A DNA stretch of 64,000 bases from Phymorhynchus buccinoides (lineage: Eukaryota; Mollusca; Gastropoda; Neogastropoda; Raphitomidae), in assembly GCA_017654935.2 (NCBI GenBank), contig CM065697.1:46174209-46238208 (forward strand). Reading direction: 5' to 3'. Shown in pieces: positions 43,704-55,008 of this stretch. The first letter of the stretch is position 1; the number at the start of each line of letters is the position of its first letter. A program made the position numbers and the translations under genes. The notes below the pieces were generated by a model. That model was not told the DNA's origin. It worked only from the letters and a program-made list of their open reading frames with translations, and did not search any database.

Positions 43704-44203
43704 NNNNNNNNNNNNNNNNNNNNNNNNNNNNNNNNNNNNNNNNNNNNNNNNNNNNNNNNNNNNNNNNNNNNNNNNNNNNNNNNNNNNNNNNNNNNNNNNN
43801 NNNNNNNNNNNNNNNNNNNNNNNNNNNNNNNNNNNNNNNNNNNNNNNNNNNNNNNNNNNNNNNNNNNNNNNNNNNNNNNNNNNNNNNNNNNNNNNNNNNN
43901 NNNNNNNNNNNNNNNNNNNNNNNNNNNNNNNNNNNNNNNNNNNNNNNNNNNNNNNNNNNNNNNNNNNNNNNNNNNNNNNNNNNNNNNNNNNNNNNNNNNN
44001 NNNNNNNNNNNNNNNNNNNNNNNNNNNNNNNNNNNNNNNNNNNNNNNNNNNNNNNNNNNNNNNNNNNNNNNNNNNNNNNNNNNNNNNNNNNNNNNNNNNN
44101 NNNNNNNNNNNNNNNNNNNNNNNNNNNNNNNNNNNNNNNNNNNNNNNNNNNNNNNNNNNNNNNNNNNNNNNNNNNNNNNNNNNNNNNNNNNNNNNNNNNN
44201 NNN
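43704..44203. other. Assembly gap of exactly 500 N
   Basis: A run of exactly 500 undetermined bases, the kind of fixed-size placeholder used in scaffolding. Copy B of the segmental duplication begins at the very next base. Frames crossing the gap are meaningless. Confidence 0.99.
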
Positions 44204-44252
44204 CCAAAGTTGACGTACACATGTGCATAAATATTCTTTGCATATGACTCAC

Positions 44253-44394
44253 TGAGTTGAAAATCGTAATCGTAAGAGCCTTCGGGTGGTTTGGGATAGA
44301 CTTGTCTCAAATGAGGGCGAGGGGTAGCTCCCAGCGGGCTAGGAGGCAGCTTGCCTTTCCAGGAAGAGCTTCGAGCAGGCGACCGGTCAGCCAT
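44253..44394 (-). CDS. Exon 1 of the membrane protein, copy B
   Basis: Same 47 codons (MADRSPARSSSWKGK to YDYDFQL) and same TCA|GTGAGT donor as 12822-12963, with no substitutions seen. The intron is cut by the assembly gap only 50 bp further on, so exon 2 is not visible for this copy. The sequence left of the gap is not the expected intron or exon 2, which suggests a scaffold join of two contigs rather than an intact gene here. Confidence 0.7.
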
Positions 44395-45251
44395 GTTTGC
44401 ATAGAGTGGGTCAGTCAGGGATAAAAACTAGGATCGGAGATAAATAAATAAATAAACAAAGAAATCATATAGGCCTAGTAATTTAGCAAGGTTGTGTGTG
44501 TCTGTGTGTGTGTGTGAAACACAAAACGGGCCTTATAACTCCGCCGTTTTTCGACCGAATCGCTTCAAATTTGCAACGGCAATCGAGGCGGCCGTGTCAT
44601 TTGTGCGGTTTGGCAAATGCGCGAAACGCGCGTATCCGCCGGCCTCTCGGCGCCCATATCTCCGGTATTTCTGGGCTGGATTGCCTTCGAATTTGGCAGG
44701 TAGATGACCGGGGACGGTGACTCTGTGTACCAAATTGGAAGCGAATCGATTCATAAACGCGCGCGATAAGTGCCGCTTCACCTTTTTACAAACCGCGGTG
44801 TAACCAGACCGGACATTGACTCATAATTTGGAACGTGCATGCCCACGGGTAAAGTAATAATATAATATTTCGTGGACCCAAAAAACTGCTGCTCAGCATT
44901 ACCGGTACTTGGTATTACCGGTACTAGGCATTACCGGTGCTCTGTTTTTCCGGTACTAGGCGTTGCGCTAGTAGATAAATAAATAAGTAAGCCCCCTCCC
45001 CATCCTCCCAAACTAACAAGAATTGAAGAAAAAATCTTAGAAAAATGTAGAAAACAAAGAAAGAAAGAAACAAAAACAACAAGTAAACAAGTGAGTCACC
45101 TAGTGGCGGCAAGTTCCCTCGTGTGAAACATCCCCGATGGATAATTTATGCACCAAAGTCTTGTACCCTTAATTTGTAATACACTCAACAGAACATTTGA
45201 AGCGAATTTGACTAGCGGTTTGTGAGATATACAGCTTGGGACACACACACA
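44395..45251. other. Noncoding upstream stretch, copy B
   Basis: Counterpart of 12964-13822. Differences are small: a 4-bp loss at CGCGTACGTATCC (B: CGCGCGTATCC), and changes in the GCATTACCGGTACT-like tandem units at 44896-44960. Confidence 0.45.
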
Positions 45252-45384
45252 TAGGGGAAGACGGGGTAAAAAGCGCATGGGCGGGTAAGAAGCCCACCCC
45301 AATTATCTCATGAAATAAAGAAAATTTCAGTCAAATTTGCCCATGCTAGACATTAACGCTCGTCTCATGGGCAAATTTGGCAGC

Positions 45385-45418
<34 letters not shown>

Positions 45419-45440
45419 CAACAACAACAACAACAACATA
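45252..45440. mobile_element. Truncated palindromic MITE plus (CA)n/(CAA)n, copy B
   Basis: Counterpart of 13823-14014 with the same internal deletion of the palindrome and the same switch to CA then CAA repeats. The truncation therefore predates the A/B split. Confidence 0.85.
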
Positions 45441-45503
45441 CGGCGCTGAATCTTGATATAAATCAAATCAAAACGCACACACGCGTTAGCATTCATAACG
45501 CAT

Positions 45504-46335
45504 TCAAACAAAAATGCAATACAAAGCGAGCACACACGTTTGACATAATAAATGGTATACAGCAGGGCCTAAAGGTAAGAGAGAGAAGAGAAAGAGAGTG
45601 GAGCCCCAATGACGGGGGAACAGGTACGTGGGTTTTAAGATTAGATTTGAAGGCTGAGAGGGTCGGTCGCTGACGGAGGGAAAGAGGAAGTTTGTTCCAA
45701 GATGTCGGTCCTGAGACAGCAAAAGAGCGCCGACCAACAGTTGAAAGCTTATACCTAGGGATCTGGAGAGAAAGAGGGTCAGAAACTGAACGTAAAGTGC
45801 AAGTTGGCGTATAGATGGAAATATTGTCGCAGCTTTATGGATAGATTTATAGCAAAGTGTGTTTAATTTATACTGAATTCTGTCTGCGGCAGGAAGCCGC
45901 CAGTGCAAAGAACGCAGAAGAGGGCTAACATGATCGAACTTTTTCTTCCTAAGGACAAGACGAGCAGCTGTGTTTTGAATACGCTGGAGACAAGATAGAG
46001 AAGAGACTGATAGGCCAGAAAGGAGAGCATTACAGTAGTCAATACGAGATAGGATGAGGGAAGTAACAAGCTTTGCTGTGGCTTCATTTGAGAGGTATTT
46101 ACGAATATAGCCAATACGACGAATTTGATAGTAGCAGGACTGACAGGTTTGAGTCAGGAAACTGCATGGAAAGAGTATTGTCCAAAATGACACCTAAGTT
46201 TTTGACAGAGTCTGAGAGGGGAATGATATTGTTACCCAGTTGGAGTGACTCTATGGAAACAGAGGCTATAGTTTGTTTTTTGTCCCTACAAGCATTGCTT
46301 CGGTTTTTTCACCATTTAATTGAAGTTTATTTTGA
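45504..46335 (-). pseudogene. LINE reverse-transcriptase remnant, copy B
   Basis: Counterpart of 14100-14907 with the same motifs (LSRIDYCNALLSGL, LQRIQNTAARLVL, PLLRSLHW) and the same frameshift. Copy B has ACGTGG in place of GGGG near 45625 and a 2-bp insertion near 46267. Confidence 0.85.
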
Positions 46336-46336
46336 A

Positions 46337-46337
<1 letters not shown>

Positions 46338-46368
<31 letters not shown>

Positions 46369-46370
46369 CA

Positions 46371-46420
<50 letters not shown>
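46338..46420. repeat. (CA)n microsatellite, interrupted
   Basis: CA runs split by AACACAAACAC. The pure form is in copy A. Confidence 0.97.
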
Positions 46421-46421
<1 letters not shown>

Positions 46422-46424
46422 CAA

Positions 46425-47060
46425 ACAAATAAAAAATCATTGATAATAAATTAAAATGAATAGCAAATTGAATAAATAAACAATAAATGAAACAAACAAA
46501 AAACAACCAACCAAACAAACAACAACAATAACACTGAAAAACCAAGAAGAGAAACAGACTGTGATAAACTAGCTTATACCAAAGATATTCTAAAAGGGTA
46601 AGATGGACTACTTAAGAGCTCGGCGAACCGGGCTGATAGAGTTATCGTTAGTGTCGACAGTACACCATTCACAGTAACGGCTATCCAAAAACTCAGACTG
46701 GAACTTGAACGGAGAATTCAACTGGCCTATCGACGTGTAAAATGTGTCCTGTTTAAAAGGGACATAACCAGTGTTTCTGTCCTCACTACTCATATAGGGA
46801 AAAGAGACCGGATGCTTATCTTCCCCTATACAGTCTTTGCTTATACTCCTTCATCAAGTATAAACTGGGGCAAAGGAGAAAAACAAACAACAAATTAATA
46901 TTTCAAAAACGTAATGCATGCTTTAATAAATGTCTTTTGTACAGGCTTGCTTATGCTTTCAACTCCACAATTAAAAACACACGCTTTTTTTTAACAGCTT
47001 TATTATTTTTTATTAGGGGGGGGAGGGGGGCAGAGGGGGTCAGTTGATCATTTTTTAGGT
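46425..47060. other. Noncoding stretch, copy B of 15000-15635
   Basis: Near-identical counterpart; no feature recognised beyond A-rich and G-rich runs. Confidence 0.45.
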
Positions 47061-47064
47061 TAGG

Positions 47065-47462
47065 TTAGGTACATTATAGTCACAGAGGCGTCTTTGTGAA
47101 ATTCGGGTTGCTCCCACTTGGAGAGCGCGTCGCAGCCAGAGGTGCGCCACCCATTAAAAAAAAACAAATTTGCATGCGATTTTTGTGTGACTGATGAGGA
47201 AGGAGGGGGTGGGGGGGGGGGGGGAAATTTTGACCAAATGACAACAACTTTTTTGCTGCCACTGGGTTTAACGTATGCTAAGCGCATGGGCACACGGGAC
47301 CTCGGTTTATCGTCTCATCCAAAAGACTCCACGTTCAGACCGCAAGGCGATTTTTGTGTGACTGATGAGGAAGGAAGGGGGGGGGGTGGGGGTAAATTTT
47401 GACCAAATGACAACTTTTTCGTTGCCACTGGGTTTAGCGTATGCTAAGCGCATGGGCACACG

Positions 47463-47493
<31 letters not shown>

Positions 47494-47550
47494 TCCACGT
47501 TCAGACCGCAAGGCCTAGTGCAAAGTGAGAGAAAAAATCCCCTGTACCCA
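47065..47550 (-). mobile_element. SINE remnant with doubled tail, copy B
   Basis: Counterpart of 15640-16127 with both tail blocks present. The differences are in G-run lengths and a few bases near 47230. Confidence 0.8.
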
Positions 47551-47554
47551 TGAG

Positions 47555-48225
47555 GTTTATGTTTTCACTCTTACATTTTCGGTTCTCTTTCTCCCCTGCT
47601 CTACGTTGTTCTTCTTTCCCTCCTGTTCCTCTTCTTGCTCCTCCTCTTTCTTGTTATTTGTTCGTGTTTTACATCCTCCACCCCACCCCCCACCCCCTCT
47701 TCTTGCTCTTTTTTTGTTTTTTAGTTTTTGCTTCTCTCGATCTTTTAAAAAAATTTTATTCCTCCCTTTCTTACCCGTTCTTTTGTCTTGCTTCTTTTGC
47801 GTTGAGCTTCTAGTTTTTGTTGCTCTTCTTTTTCCTCTTGTTTTTCTGCTTTCTTCTTCTTCCTTTTTTGTATCCTCCCTCACCCGTGGGGATACCGGGG
47901 GGGGGGGGGTCTTTCGTAAAAAATAGTTCCCCCACCTTCTGGAAGTTCTGTGCTTGTAACTTCATAGTCTAATCTGCCACTCTCTTTGACTCTGCCTTTT
48001 CCCTTTGCTTTCTATCATCTACTATCTTTCTGACTTATTGGCCCATTCTCCTGCCTTTTTTTCCCCAAAAATCTTCCAAATAATTTTTCTCCTTTGAGCT
48101 CCTCCGAAATCGGAATGTGTCGGCTGTACTGACGAAGACCATTGAAAAATTAAAACCTGACACATACGTACCTTACCCATTGTGGCCATATGGCCTGGGA
48201 ACACACAAGAAGAAGAAGAAGTATC
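47555..48225 (-). repeat. Pyrimidine-rich tract and F1 repeat, copy B
   Basis: Counterpart of 16130-16800: CT-rich sequence to about 47880, then the reverse-oriented F1 repeat with its G run and GGCCATATGGCCTGGGAAC end. Confidence 0.8.
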
Positions 48226-48245
48226 CTCCTCTGCTTCATTTATCA

Positions 48246-48390
48246 AATTAATTTAAAAAATCGGGACTTTACTGGTTTCGTACTGCCTCCGGGCATTGCC
48301 TCCAGTATTGTTCCCACCATATTTGTATTTACAAATGTCCCATATGTGTCTGATTCAGACCAAGAGGACGTAAAACTCCATTTTCTCCTC
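48246..48390 (-). repeat. F2 repeat, uninterrupted in copy B
   Basis: Continues through ACAAATGTCCCATATGTGTC and AAGAGGACGTAAAACTCC where copy A breaks into (ATA)n. Copy B thus shows the older, intact form of the repeat at this point. Confidence 0.75.
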
Positions 48391-48394
48391 TGCT

Positions 48395-49120
48395 TCCTTC
48401 TTCTTCTTTTTCACCCTCCTCAGAACTCTTACTCTTCTGTTTGTTTGTTTGTTTATTTTCCCGCCATTACTCTCCTTTTCTTCCTCTTCTTCTTCTTCGT
48501 CAGATTTCTCCTCTTCCTTATTTCCTCCTCCAACTTTTTCGATTTTCTTCTTCCTTTTTTTTTCTTCTTGCTCTCCATTTTCTGTGACATTCTTCATGTT
48601 CTTCTTTTCTAGTAGTAAATCTGTTTAACGTCCTCCGGTCTGGAACAGACACATACGGGACATTAGTATAAGATGCAAAGATGGTGGGAACGATAGTGGA
48701 GGCAATGCCCGAAGGCAGTGCAACACCGGTGAAGTCCCGATTTTGTTTTTAGCAATACAGATAGTTTTGCTAAAATAAGTTCTTCGATCTTTTTTCCACC
48801 TCCGTTTCCCTTTTCTTCTTCTTTCCCCTTCTTTCTTCTTTCCTCTGTCCTTCAGTCCTCGTCCTTTCCCCCACCCCCCCCCCCCCCCCTTCTTTCCTCT
48901 GTCCCCAGGTCCTCGTCTCATCCCCCCCCCCCCCTCTTTCATTTCTCCCTCTTTGTTTTCGTTTCTGTCTTCATTTCCTTTCTCATTCCTGTATCTTTTT
49001 TATTCCTTTTTTTTCTCTTTTTGGTTTGCTTCCTTTTTTCCCGATTTTTTAAATAAAATGTTCATTCTGTTCCTGTAACCCGCATTAATGACGATGATGA
49101 TAATGAGTCCTGATGAAGAT
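48395..49120. other. Pyrimidine-rich block with an F2 copy, specific to copy B
   Basis: CT-rich low complexity to 48610. A diverged F2 copy lies at 48622-48780 (ACGTCCTCCGGTCTGGAACA, GATGGTGGGAACGATAGTGG). More CT-rich sequence follows with C homopolymers near 48872-48889 and 48920-48933. No exon. Confidence 0.6.
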
Positions 49121-49439
49121 TCTTCTTCTTCTTCTTTTTCTTCTGCGTTCCCAGGCCATATGGCCATAATGGGCAAGGTACGTACGTATGTGTCCGGTTT
49201 TTAGTTTTCACTGGTCTCCCCGTTGCGTACAGCCGACACATTCCAATTTCGGAGGAGCTCAAATGAGAACAAATATTTGGATGATTTTTTTTAAAGGGAG
49301 GAGAATGGGCCAAAAAGTCAGAAAGATAGTAGTTGATAGAAAGCATAGGGAAAAGGAAGAGTCAGATTAGAGGAAGTTAGAACTTTCAGAAGGTGGGGGA
49401 ACTATTTTTACGAAAGACCCCCCGGTATCCCCACGGGGA
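49121..49439 (+). repeat. Dispersed repeat family F1, subtype a
   Basis: Plus-strand copy with (TTC)n at the start, CCCAGGCCATATGGCC, CGACACATTCCAATTTCGGA and the CGGTATCCCCACGGGG end. Confidence 0.8.
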
Positions 49440-49880
49440 GCCTGATGAAGATAATGCTGTAGGGTACATTACGGTGACCACTCAATTGCGCGTATTTGAA
49501 TATTATTCAATTGTGCCTGGCTTCCGCAGTTTATAGTTGATGTAGGCCTGTGTTAGAAGTTAAACTTCAGCAGATGACTATCAGATCAAACCTACAAAAG
49601 TTATCTAAATTCTGTTTTCTGTAACTTTATAAGAAACTAGATAAACCCGTGCTCCGCACGGCAGCATGAAGCATCTGCGTTCATAATTGATAGGAACCTG
49701 TCCGAGCGATAGAAGAAGAAGAAGAAGAAGAAGAACTGGTTAGATGTACATTATTGAATATAGCAAAACCCATGCTCCGCTCGGGATGTCATGACAGCAA
49801 TTGCTCTGTCTTCTGCAAACAAAATATACATTTATGCAAAACTTCCATAATCAGTCTAGTTTTCTCATGAACCATTTCAA
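49440..49880. other. Noncoding stretch with an F1b end fragment
   Basis: Near 49640-49735 a diverged F1b terminus is seen (GGCAGCATGAAGCATCTGCG, then TTCATAATTGATAGGAACCT and (GAA)n). The rest is unassigned. Confidence 0.5.
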
Positions 49881-50217
49881 AGGACACTTCTTCTTCGATC
49901 GCTCAGACAGTTTTCCTGTCAATTATGAGCGCAGATGCGTCATGCTGCCGTTATGCGCCTAACTAGGAAATAGTTAGGCCCCAGCAAGTACGACTTCGGC
50001 AGAAGAAAATGTTTTTGAAAGTGTTTCGTGAATAAAGGCAGGAGAATGGACCTGGTAAGGCAGAAAGATAGTAGATGACAGTAAACAAAGGGAAAATGCA
50101 GAGTCAAAGAGAGTGTCAGATTCTAGAGGAAGTTACAAGCACAGAACTTCCAGAAGATGGGAGAACTATTTACACTAAAGACCCCCCGGTATCCCCACGG
50201 GGGGGGGGGGGGGGGGG
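49881..50217 (+). repeat. Dispersed repeat family F1, subtype b, full length
   Basis: Runs from CACTTCTTCTTCGATCGCTC to CCCCCCGGTATCCCCACGGG plus a G run of about 18. The middle contains CAGAACTTCCAGAAGATGGG and GGCAGAAAGATAGTAGATGA. It defines the full F1b length at roughly 340 bp. Related copies: 18335-18657 with 21127-21185, 51630-51930 and 53629-54715. Confidence 0.8.
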
Positions 50218-50337
50218 GCACAATTGATTACTAAAACGGATGCAATTGGCACAGGCGCAATTGAGTACAGGGATATAGTAGTTAAAATAGGCGCAGTTGA
50301 GAGGCATCGTCCTCTACGCTCCGTATCTATGGTCAGG

Positions 50338-50908
50338 TCAGGTCAGGTAGTTAGGACATTAGGCCTCGCGGCCTCTTCACTGTCCTGTCATTTTTGTTTG
50401 AACTTTTGCACTGCTGAGAGGTTTTTATATTTTGTTTTCGGCAATCTGCCTTTTAGTCATGCTCATATTGTAGTTTTGATATGTTGGTGTATCCACCAAG
50501 GAGGTTTTTGAATTGTGTTAGATTCTGTGCTCGTTTAATATGTGCAGGAAGAGTATTCCAAAACTTTGTTACTCTGTTAGAAAATATTTTTTTAATAATA
50601 TTTGTTCGGCTATACTGGGTTAGTATTTTTAAATCACTGTTACGGGTTCTTGAGTCAGTTGTTAGCTGGAACAAAGATTTATTAGTATTGTTATCATTGT
50701 GAAAAAAAATTGTATGTGTTTATCAGATCCCCACGAATTCTTCTATATTTCAGAGATGGTAATTTCAACTTTCTTAGTCTGTGTTCGTAATCAAGGTGAC
50801 TAACGCCTTTAATCAATTTTGTTGCCGTCTTTGGACCCTTTCTAATGCTGCCGATTGCCTTTTTAAAAACAGACTCCAGACCTGATTTCCATACTCTAGA
50901 TGACGACG
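50338..50908 (-). pseudogene. LINE RT C-terminal half with CTGAC tail
   Basis: In the minus direction the frame continues from 51119: LEYGNQVWSLFLKRQSAALE, then a frameshift, LDYEHRLRKLKLPSLKYRRI, RGDLINTY, and finally VTKFWNTLPAHIKRAQNLTQ and LLGGYTN before a stop near 50453. A 3' UTR with GGCCGCGAGGCCTAATG leads to the tandem ACCTGACCTGACCTGACC at about 50335-50350. This is the same tail as at 12030-12056. CR1/L2/Jockey-group. Confidence 0.85.
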
Positions 50909-51118
50909 AAAATGGTGTTTTACGTCCTCTTGGTCTGAATCAGACACATATGGGACATTTGTAAATACAAATATGGTGGGAACAATACTGGAGGCAATGC
51001 CCGGAGGCAGTACGAAACCAGTAAAGTCCCGATTTTTTTTTATTAATACAGATAGCTGTAGCGGTAACCACGCCTCGGTTAAACCTCATCGGCTATGGCA
51101 CCGCTACAAGTATTTGTT
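50909..51118 (+). repeat. F2 repeat inserted in the LINE remnant
   Basis: A complete F2 copy (ATGGTGTTTTACGTCCTCTT to CATCGGCTATGGCACCGC) splits the LINE coding sequence between KSLVKPHLE and LEYGNQVW. It therefore arrived after the LINE. The duplicated ACTCTAGATGA at 50891-50901 and 51129-51139 looks like the target-site duplication; the 9 bp after each F2 edge are not part of F2 itself. Confidence 0.75.
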
Positions 51119-51440
51119 GCATTCATTACTCTAGATGAGGTTTGACCAAACTTTTATATAGTTTTGAAATATTATGATCTAACCCAATACAACTTCTTCT
51201 AATTAGGCCTAGCCTTTTGTTGCCTTTACCAATAGCCGTAATAATGTGGTTATCAAATGTTAATCCAGAGTCAAAGATGACTCCAAGATCCTTTTCCTCT
51301 TTGCAAGTTTTTAGAATATGTTTGTCGGTACCATGTGAAATTTTATAATTGCAACTTGGATTATTCTTTCCTAAATGCATCACCTTACATTTACTATCAT
51401 TATCTAAGTTATCAAGCGAGAAACTTGACAGAACTGCTGC
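51119..51440 (-). pseudogene. LINE RT fragment, 5' side of the F2 insertion
   Basis: The minus-strand frame 51126-51383 gives MHLGKNNPSCNYKI, EEKDLGVIFDSGLTFDNHI, GNKRLGLIRRSC and LYKSLVKPHLE, the typical thumb and connection motifs that follow the YADD core. The catalytic core itself is absent. Confidence 0.85.
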
Positions 51441-51629
51441 ACGTAAGCTTTATAATTGGATGTCTTTGTGTAATCATGTCGACTACTGTATTAGGAGGAT
51501 GAACAAGAAACTGATTATCCTTTTGATGTCTCTCTTTTCACTGTTCATTGTTGATGTTTGGTTTTTGGTTTTGTCCAGTGTGGCAACAATCACATTTTTC
51601 TCTCTCTGTTGTTTCATAGGATGTGAGAA

Positions 51630-51930
51630 TTAGAGGGGGTGTCTTTCGTACAAATAGTTTCCCCACCTTCTGGAAGTTCTGTGCTTGTAACTTACTCTAA
51701 TCTATCACACTCTTTGACTCTGCTTTTTCCCTTTGCTTACTGTCAGCTAACTATCTTTCTGGCCGGGTTACTGATCCATTCTCTTTTTTTGGTTTTAACA
51801 GAAAACTTTACAAACATTTTCTTTAGCCGAAGACGGACATGCTGGGCCCTAACTATTTCTTAGTAAGGTGCATAACGGCAGCATGACGCATCTGCGCTCA
51901 TGACAGGAGGCTGTCTGAGTGATAGAAGAA
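51630..51930 (-). repeat. Dispersed repeat family F1, subtype b
   Basis: Reverse copy without the G run: CCCACCTTCTGGAAGTTCTG, TTACTGTCAGCTAACTATC, GCAGCATGACGCATCTGCGC and an end with (GAA)n. It marks a site where the poly-G end has been lost. Confidence 0.75.
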
Positions 51931-51931
51931 G

Positions 51932-52400
51932 AAGGACACGACACAAAACACAAAATTGCACGTACACACTCCAACCCACCCCACTCCCCTCCCCCATCCC
52001 ACCCCCGATTAACACAAAAACAGACCCCCAAATACACACAAGCGCATATATCTTTTTACGGCAATTGTTTATTTTCTCAACATCAACATCGAATTATGAA
52101 TAGAGTAGCTTAAGAGAACATTTATACGATTACTTTTACATAAACATTGAACGCTCGCGCGCACACAAACACACACACACGCATGTGTGTAGTTCGCATG
52201 CACACATACAGATGCGTGCGCTCACACATAACTGAATTTTAAACACACACACACACAAGTGCATGAATACACACAAAATGTACATAAAAAACGCAGGTAT
52301 CTTTACAAACAAGTGAAAATTTTAGCCATAAAAAATTGTAATCTGAATAAAACAAATATTTCAATATAATCCACAGCCTCCATCGCAGAGGTAACGCAAA
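51932..52400. other. Low-complexity right end of the copy-B-specific block
   Basis: C-rich and CA-rich sequence. Homology with copy A resumes near 52243 (ACACACAAGTGCATGAATAC). No exon. Confidence 0.5.
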
Positions 52401-52407
52401 GAAAAAG

Positions 52408-52528
52408 ATGGCAAGCTACAAGTATTACATATTTTCAGGGTTTTTTGTAGTCCCATACATTACGACGGGGACGAGGGCTGTGCGTTTCTCTGCTGTCCGT
52501 ATGTATGTATGTTTTATATACATGTATG

Positions 52529-52626
<98 letters not shown>

Positions 52627-52860
52627 GCGTGTGTGTGTGCGTCTGTGTGTGACCAAAGATGTTCCCCTTCATAGCGCCTAAACCACTGAACCGACCTGAA
52701 CGAAACTTGGCAGAATGATTCCTTAGACCTTGCAGAAGCTGCACACCATGTCAGATTCACAGAACGACAAGCCATATCAACGTAAACCAAATTAGTATAT
52801 TTTTGGAAAAAACTTTGATTATTTCAAAAGATAATGGGTGGATTTAAACCAAAGTAAGTA
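52408..52860. other. Copy B of 17127-17568 with (TG)n tract
   Basis: Near-identical to copy A. The TG tract at 52531-52652 has more pure TG and fewer GC steps than in A. Confidence 0.55.
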
Positions 52861-53078
52861 TAGGGGAAGACGGGGTAAAAAGCGCATGGGCGGGTAAGAA
52901 GCCGACCCCAATTATCTCATGAAATAAAGAAAATTTCAGTCAAATTTGCCCATGAGACGAATGCTAGACATTAACGCTCGTCTCATGAGCAAAATGAGAC
53001 TGAAATTTGCTTCATTTCATGAGATAATTGGGGTGGGCTTCTTACCCGCCCATGCGCTTTTTACCCCGTCTTCCCCTA
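52861..53078. mobile_element. Palindromic MITE (family P), complete, copy B
   Basis: Counterpart of 17569-17787 with one visible change, GCCGACCCC for GCCCACCCC in the left arm. Confidence 0.9.
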
Positions 53079-53144
53079 CTGAAAAGGGGTTACTTAATAC
53101 CATTTTGTTGCAGAATATCTTATTTCTAAACAATTTCATATATA

Positions 53145-53347
53145 GGCCGTGTACACACATGTGCGGAGATTCCGTGCGGAAATCCCATGCGCAATCCATA
53201 AATAAGTAAAGAAAAGAAGGGTAAAAAAAATTACGGATTAAGGGAAATTCGGACACGTGCGCAAATCTTTTCCCTTTTTTTTAATACTTATGTGCGGATT
53301 GCGCACAGCTTTCCGCACAGAATCTCCGCGTATGTGTGTACTCGGCC
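53145..53347. mobile_element. GGCCGTGTACACACA MITE, copy B
   Basis: Counterpart of 17854-18059, TA-flanked. A short T-run difference near 53275 accounts for the length change. Confidence 0.82.
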
Positions 53348-53349
53348 TA

Positions 53350-53627
53350 ATACAGGACATTATTAAACACTGAATACACAATGACCATAGAGTCCAAAAT
53401 TAACTCCCCTGAATTTCATCAGTTGGTCTTATTTGATTTAATTCAAGGGAGATCATTCTAAATGTACAACAAGTGGCCTTTTTGCCTCATTAATATTTGT
53501 GTGTGTGTCTGAAGGGGTAGTATACGTGTGTGGGTGTTGCTGGTAGTAACTGGGAGTACGTTTACATGGCGTTGCCATCTTGTTTTAGACTAGAGAATGA
53601 ATATTTCAGTAGCTTATGGTGTAGAAC

Positions 53628-53628
<1 letters not shown>
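53350..53628. other. Noncoding stretch, copy B of 18062-18333
   Basis: Near-identical to copy A; nothing recognised. Confidence 0.4.
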
Positions 53629-53678
<50 letters not shown>

Positions 53679-54715
53679 AACACCATGCAGGGGTCTTTTG
53701 TATAAATAGTTCCCCCACTTTCTGGAAGTTCTGTGCTTGTAACTTCCTCTAATATGTCACTCTCTTTGACTCTGCCTTCTTTTTCCCTTTGCTGACTGTC
53801 ATCTAATGATCTAGCGGCCTACTATCTTTCTGCCTTAGCGGCCCGTCCTGCCTTCCTTTTCCCTTTGCTGACTGTCATCTAATGATCTAGCGGACTACTA
53901 TCTTTCTGCCTTAGCGGCCCGTCCTGCCTTCCTTTTCCCTTTGCTGACTGTCATCTAATGATCTAGCGGACTACTATCTTTCTGCCTTAGCGGCCCGTTC
54001 TCCTGCCTTCTTTTTCCCTTTGCTGACTGTCATCTAATGATCTAGCGGCCTACTATCTTTCTGCCTTAGCGGCCCGTTCTCCTGCCTTCCTTTTCCCTTT
54101 GCTGACTGTCATCTAATGATCTAGCGGCCTACTATCTTTCTGCCTTAGCGGCCCGTTCTCCTGCCTTCTTTTTCCCTTTGCTGACTGTCATCTAATGATC
54201 TAGCGGCCTACTATCTTTCTGCCTTAGCGGCCCGTTCTCCTGCCTTCCTTTTCCCTTTGCTGACTGTCATCTAATGATCTAGCGGACTACTATCTTTCTG
54301 CCTTAGCGGTCCGTTCTCCTGCCTTCTTTTTCCCTTTGCTGACTGTCATCTAATGATCTAGCGGCCTACTATCTTTCTGCCTTTAGCGGCCCGTCCTGCC
54401 TTTTTTCCCTTTGCTGACTGTCATCTAATGATCTAGCGGCCTACTATCTTTCTGCCTTAGCGGCCCGTTCTCCTGCCTTCTTTTTCCCTTTGCTGACTGT
54501 CATCTAATGATCTAGCGGCCTACTATCTTTCTGCCTTAGCGGCCCGTTCTCCTGCCTTTTTTTTCAATAAACATTTTCAAAACGATTTCCTCCAGCCGAA
54601 GTCGGACAATGCTGGGCCTACCTATTTTTCTTAGTTAGGCACATAACGGCAGCATGACGCGTCTGCGCACTCATAATTGACAGGAAACTGTCTGGGCGAT
54701 CGAAAAAGAAGAACT
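53629..54715 (-). repeat. F1b repeat with internal minisatellite expansion
   Basis: Starts with a C homopolymer of about 48 bp. It then contains about ten tandem units of 75-79 bp (53775-54565), each with CCCTTTGCTGACTGTCATCT and CTGCCTTAGCGGCCCG. Copy A has a single unit (18485-18560). The F1b end (GCATGACGCGTCTGCGCACT) is continuous here, giving the empty site for the copy-A insertion. Confidence 0.92.
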
Positions 54716-54719
54716 TGGA

Positions 54720-55008
54720 CAACAAAACTGTCACAAACGGCCAGAGAGAGGAACAGACACGCATACAAACTGACGGACAAACAGACACTCGCATGACACA
54801 CAAAAAGCGCACAGACATTTCCCCCTAGCTGTTGCAAACTTAGTTCTGGTTTTGATTTGAACTGGAAGTACAAAAAGGAAAGCAGCTAGCAGTTATGTGA
54901 AAAGTTCTACATGCAAAGATCGATCCATCAGTGGTTCAAAATAAAATAAGTGAGGGGAAGAAATAAGCGGCTTCGGAACAAAACAGGAGAAAAGGAAAAA
55001 ATAATTGG
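54720..55008. other. Noncoding stretch, copy B of 21190-21478
   Basis: Near-identical to copy A; no feature recognised. Confidence 0.4.

Noticed and set aside
43608..44394. Open frames crossing the N run
   Set aside because: The gap has no known sequence, so no frame can cross it. Only the part at 44253-44394 is kept, as the copy of exon 1.
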